Source of the DNA: JAZDCJ01 sp036311985
GTDB lineage: Bacteria > Actinomycetota > Actinomycetes > Actinomycetales > Micrococcaceae
Direction: 5' to 3' (one strand)
NCBI RefSeq assembly: GCF_036311985.1
Contig: NZ_JAZDCJ010000098.1
DNA length: 5,982 nucleotides
Positions within the stretch are counted from its first letter, which is position 1. Each line of letters begins with the position of its first letter. The translations under genes were made by a program, and so were the position numbers. Shown piece after piece: positions 5,808-5,982 of the stretch. A model generated the notes under the pieces. The model worked only from the letters and a program-made list of their open reading frames with translations. It was not told the DNA's origin and did not search any database.

Positions 5808-5982
5808 CGGGCCTCCTCCGGCGTGGTGATGGTTGCGGGGTTGCCGATCGCGGCCCACGCCCCTGTTCCTTGGGTGAGGGAGGTGGCTTCGTTGGCGGCG
5901 TGGGTGGTAGTGCGGCGGATGTTGGCGTTCAAGATCGAGGCGAGGTCCGGGTGCGCGAACCGGCCGTGCAGGGCGGCGTCGC
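5804..5982 (-). CDS. istA: IS21-family transposase IstA, last 59 codons (enters from right edge)
   Basis: The frame entering at 5980 reads DAALHGRFAHPDLASILNAN and ends PATITTPEEAR before TGA at 5806-5804, sharing the ATGA overlap with istB. This is the C-terminal tail of an IstA; the catalytic core lies right of the window. The assignment rests mainly on position and overlap with istB, the invariant gene order of the family. Its tail cannot be compared with the left-hand istA because only that protein's N-terminal part is visible. Confidence 0.85.
   Translation of the reverse strand, partial: DAALHGRFAHPDLASILNANIRRTTTHAANEATSLTQGTGAWAAIGNPATITTPEEAR

Larger units (their letters stand above)
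4886..5982 (-). mobile_element. IS21-family element, 3' portion
   Basis: The span includes the istA tail, complete istB, a 133-base 3' noncoding segment and the terminal repeat array ending at 4886. It is inserted in the DAO-family gene whose C-terminal codons start at 4885. High GC compared with the adjacent interior supports separate origin. The 5' half of the element and the target-site duplication partner are outside the window. Confidence 0.85.

Noticed and set aside
1..5982. Classical composite transposon made of two copies of one IS21
   Set aside because: The two visible ends carry unrelated repeat motifs, and the coding parts seen in each copy do not overlap, so identity of the two elements is not supported.

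Overview
This window looks like part of an actinobacterial chromosome or plasmid, most likely from the Micrococcaceae (Arthrobacter and relatives). That is an inference from the high GC content, actinobacterial-style IS21 proteins and the flavoprotein and methyltransferase families; no marker gene is present. Every recognisable gene lies on the minus strand.

Layout: (1) 1-973 holds the 5' part of an IS21-family element. It has the first 269 residues of an IstA transposase running off the left edge, an SD-containing hairpin ahead of its start, and a terminal zone with four copies of an 8-base motif. (2) 974-4885 is a stretch of lower-GC, partly decayed metabolic DNA. Read 5' to 3' on the minus strand it holds the last 29 codons of a DadA/DAO-type flavoprotein, an intact YkvI-family membrane transporter, a FAD-dependent oxidoreductase inactivated by three one-base frameshifts and a loss in its dinucleotide-binding motif, and a heavily eroded cobalamin-independent methionine-synthase-like (MetE-II/COG0620) remnant cut off by the left IS. 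(3) 4886-5982 is the 3' part of another IS21-family element: four ~23-bp terminal repeats, a complete IstB ATPase, and the last 59 codons of IstA overlapping the istB start by 4 bases.

The two IS elements point the same way and bracket the metabolic segment, but their visible ends have different repeat motifs. They are therefore probably two different IS21 elements and not the arms of a classical composite transposon. The metabolic segment appears to be the remains of a small catabolic operon for an amino acid or N-methylated amine (transporter, two flavoprotein oxidoreductases, methyltransferase); the substrate cannot be read from the sequence. The transporter is the only interior gene that still reads open from end to end.

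I see no CRISPR array, tRNA, rRNA or defence system, and no convincing new system. The points most worth a second look are the IS-framed decay pattern, the nonsense codon exactly at the last zinc-ligand cysteine of the MetE-like remnant, the SD-sequestering hairpin of the left istA, the regular transposase-site arrays at the two IS ends, and a 35-base near-perfect palindrome between the transporter and the oxidoreductase.
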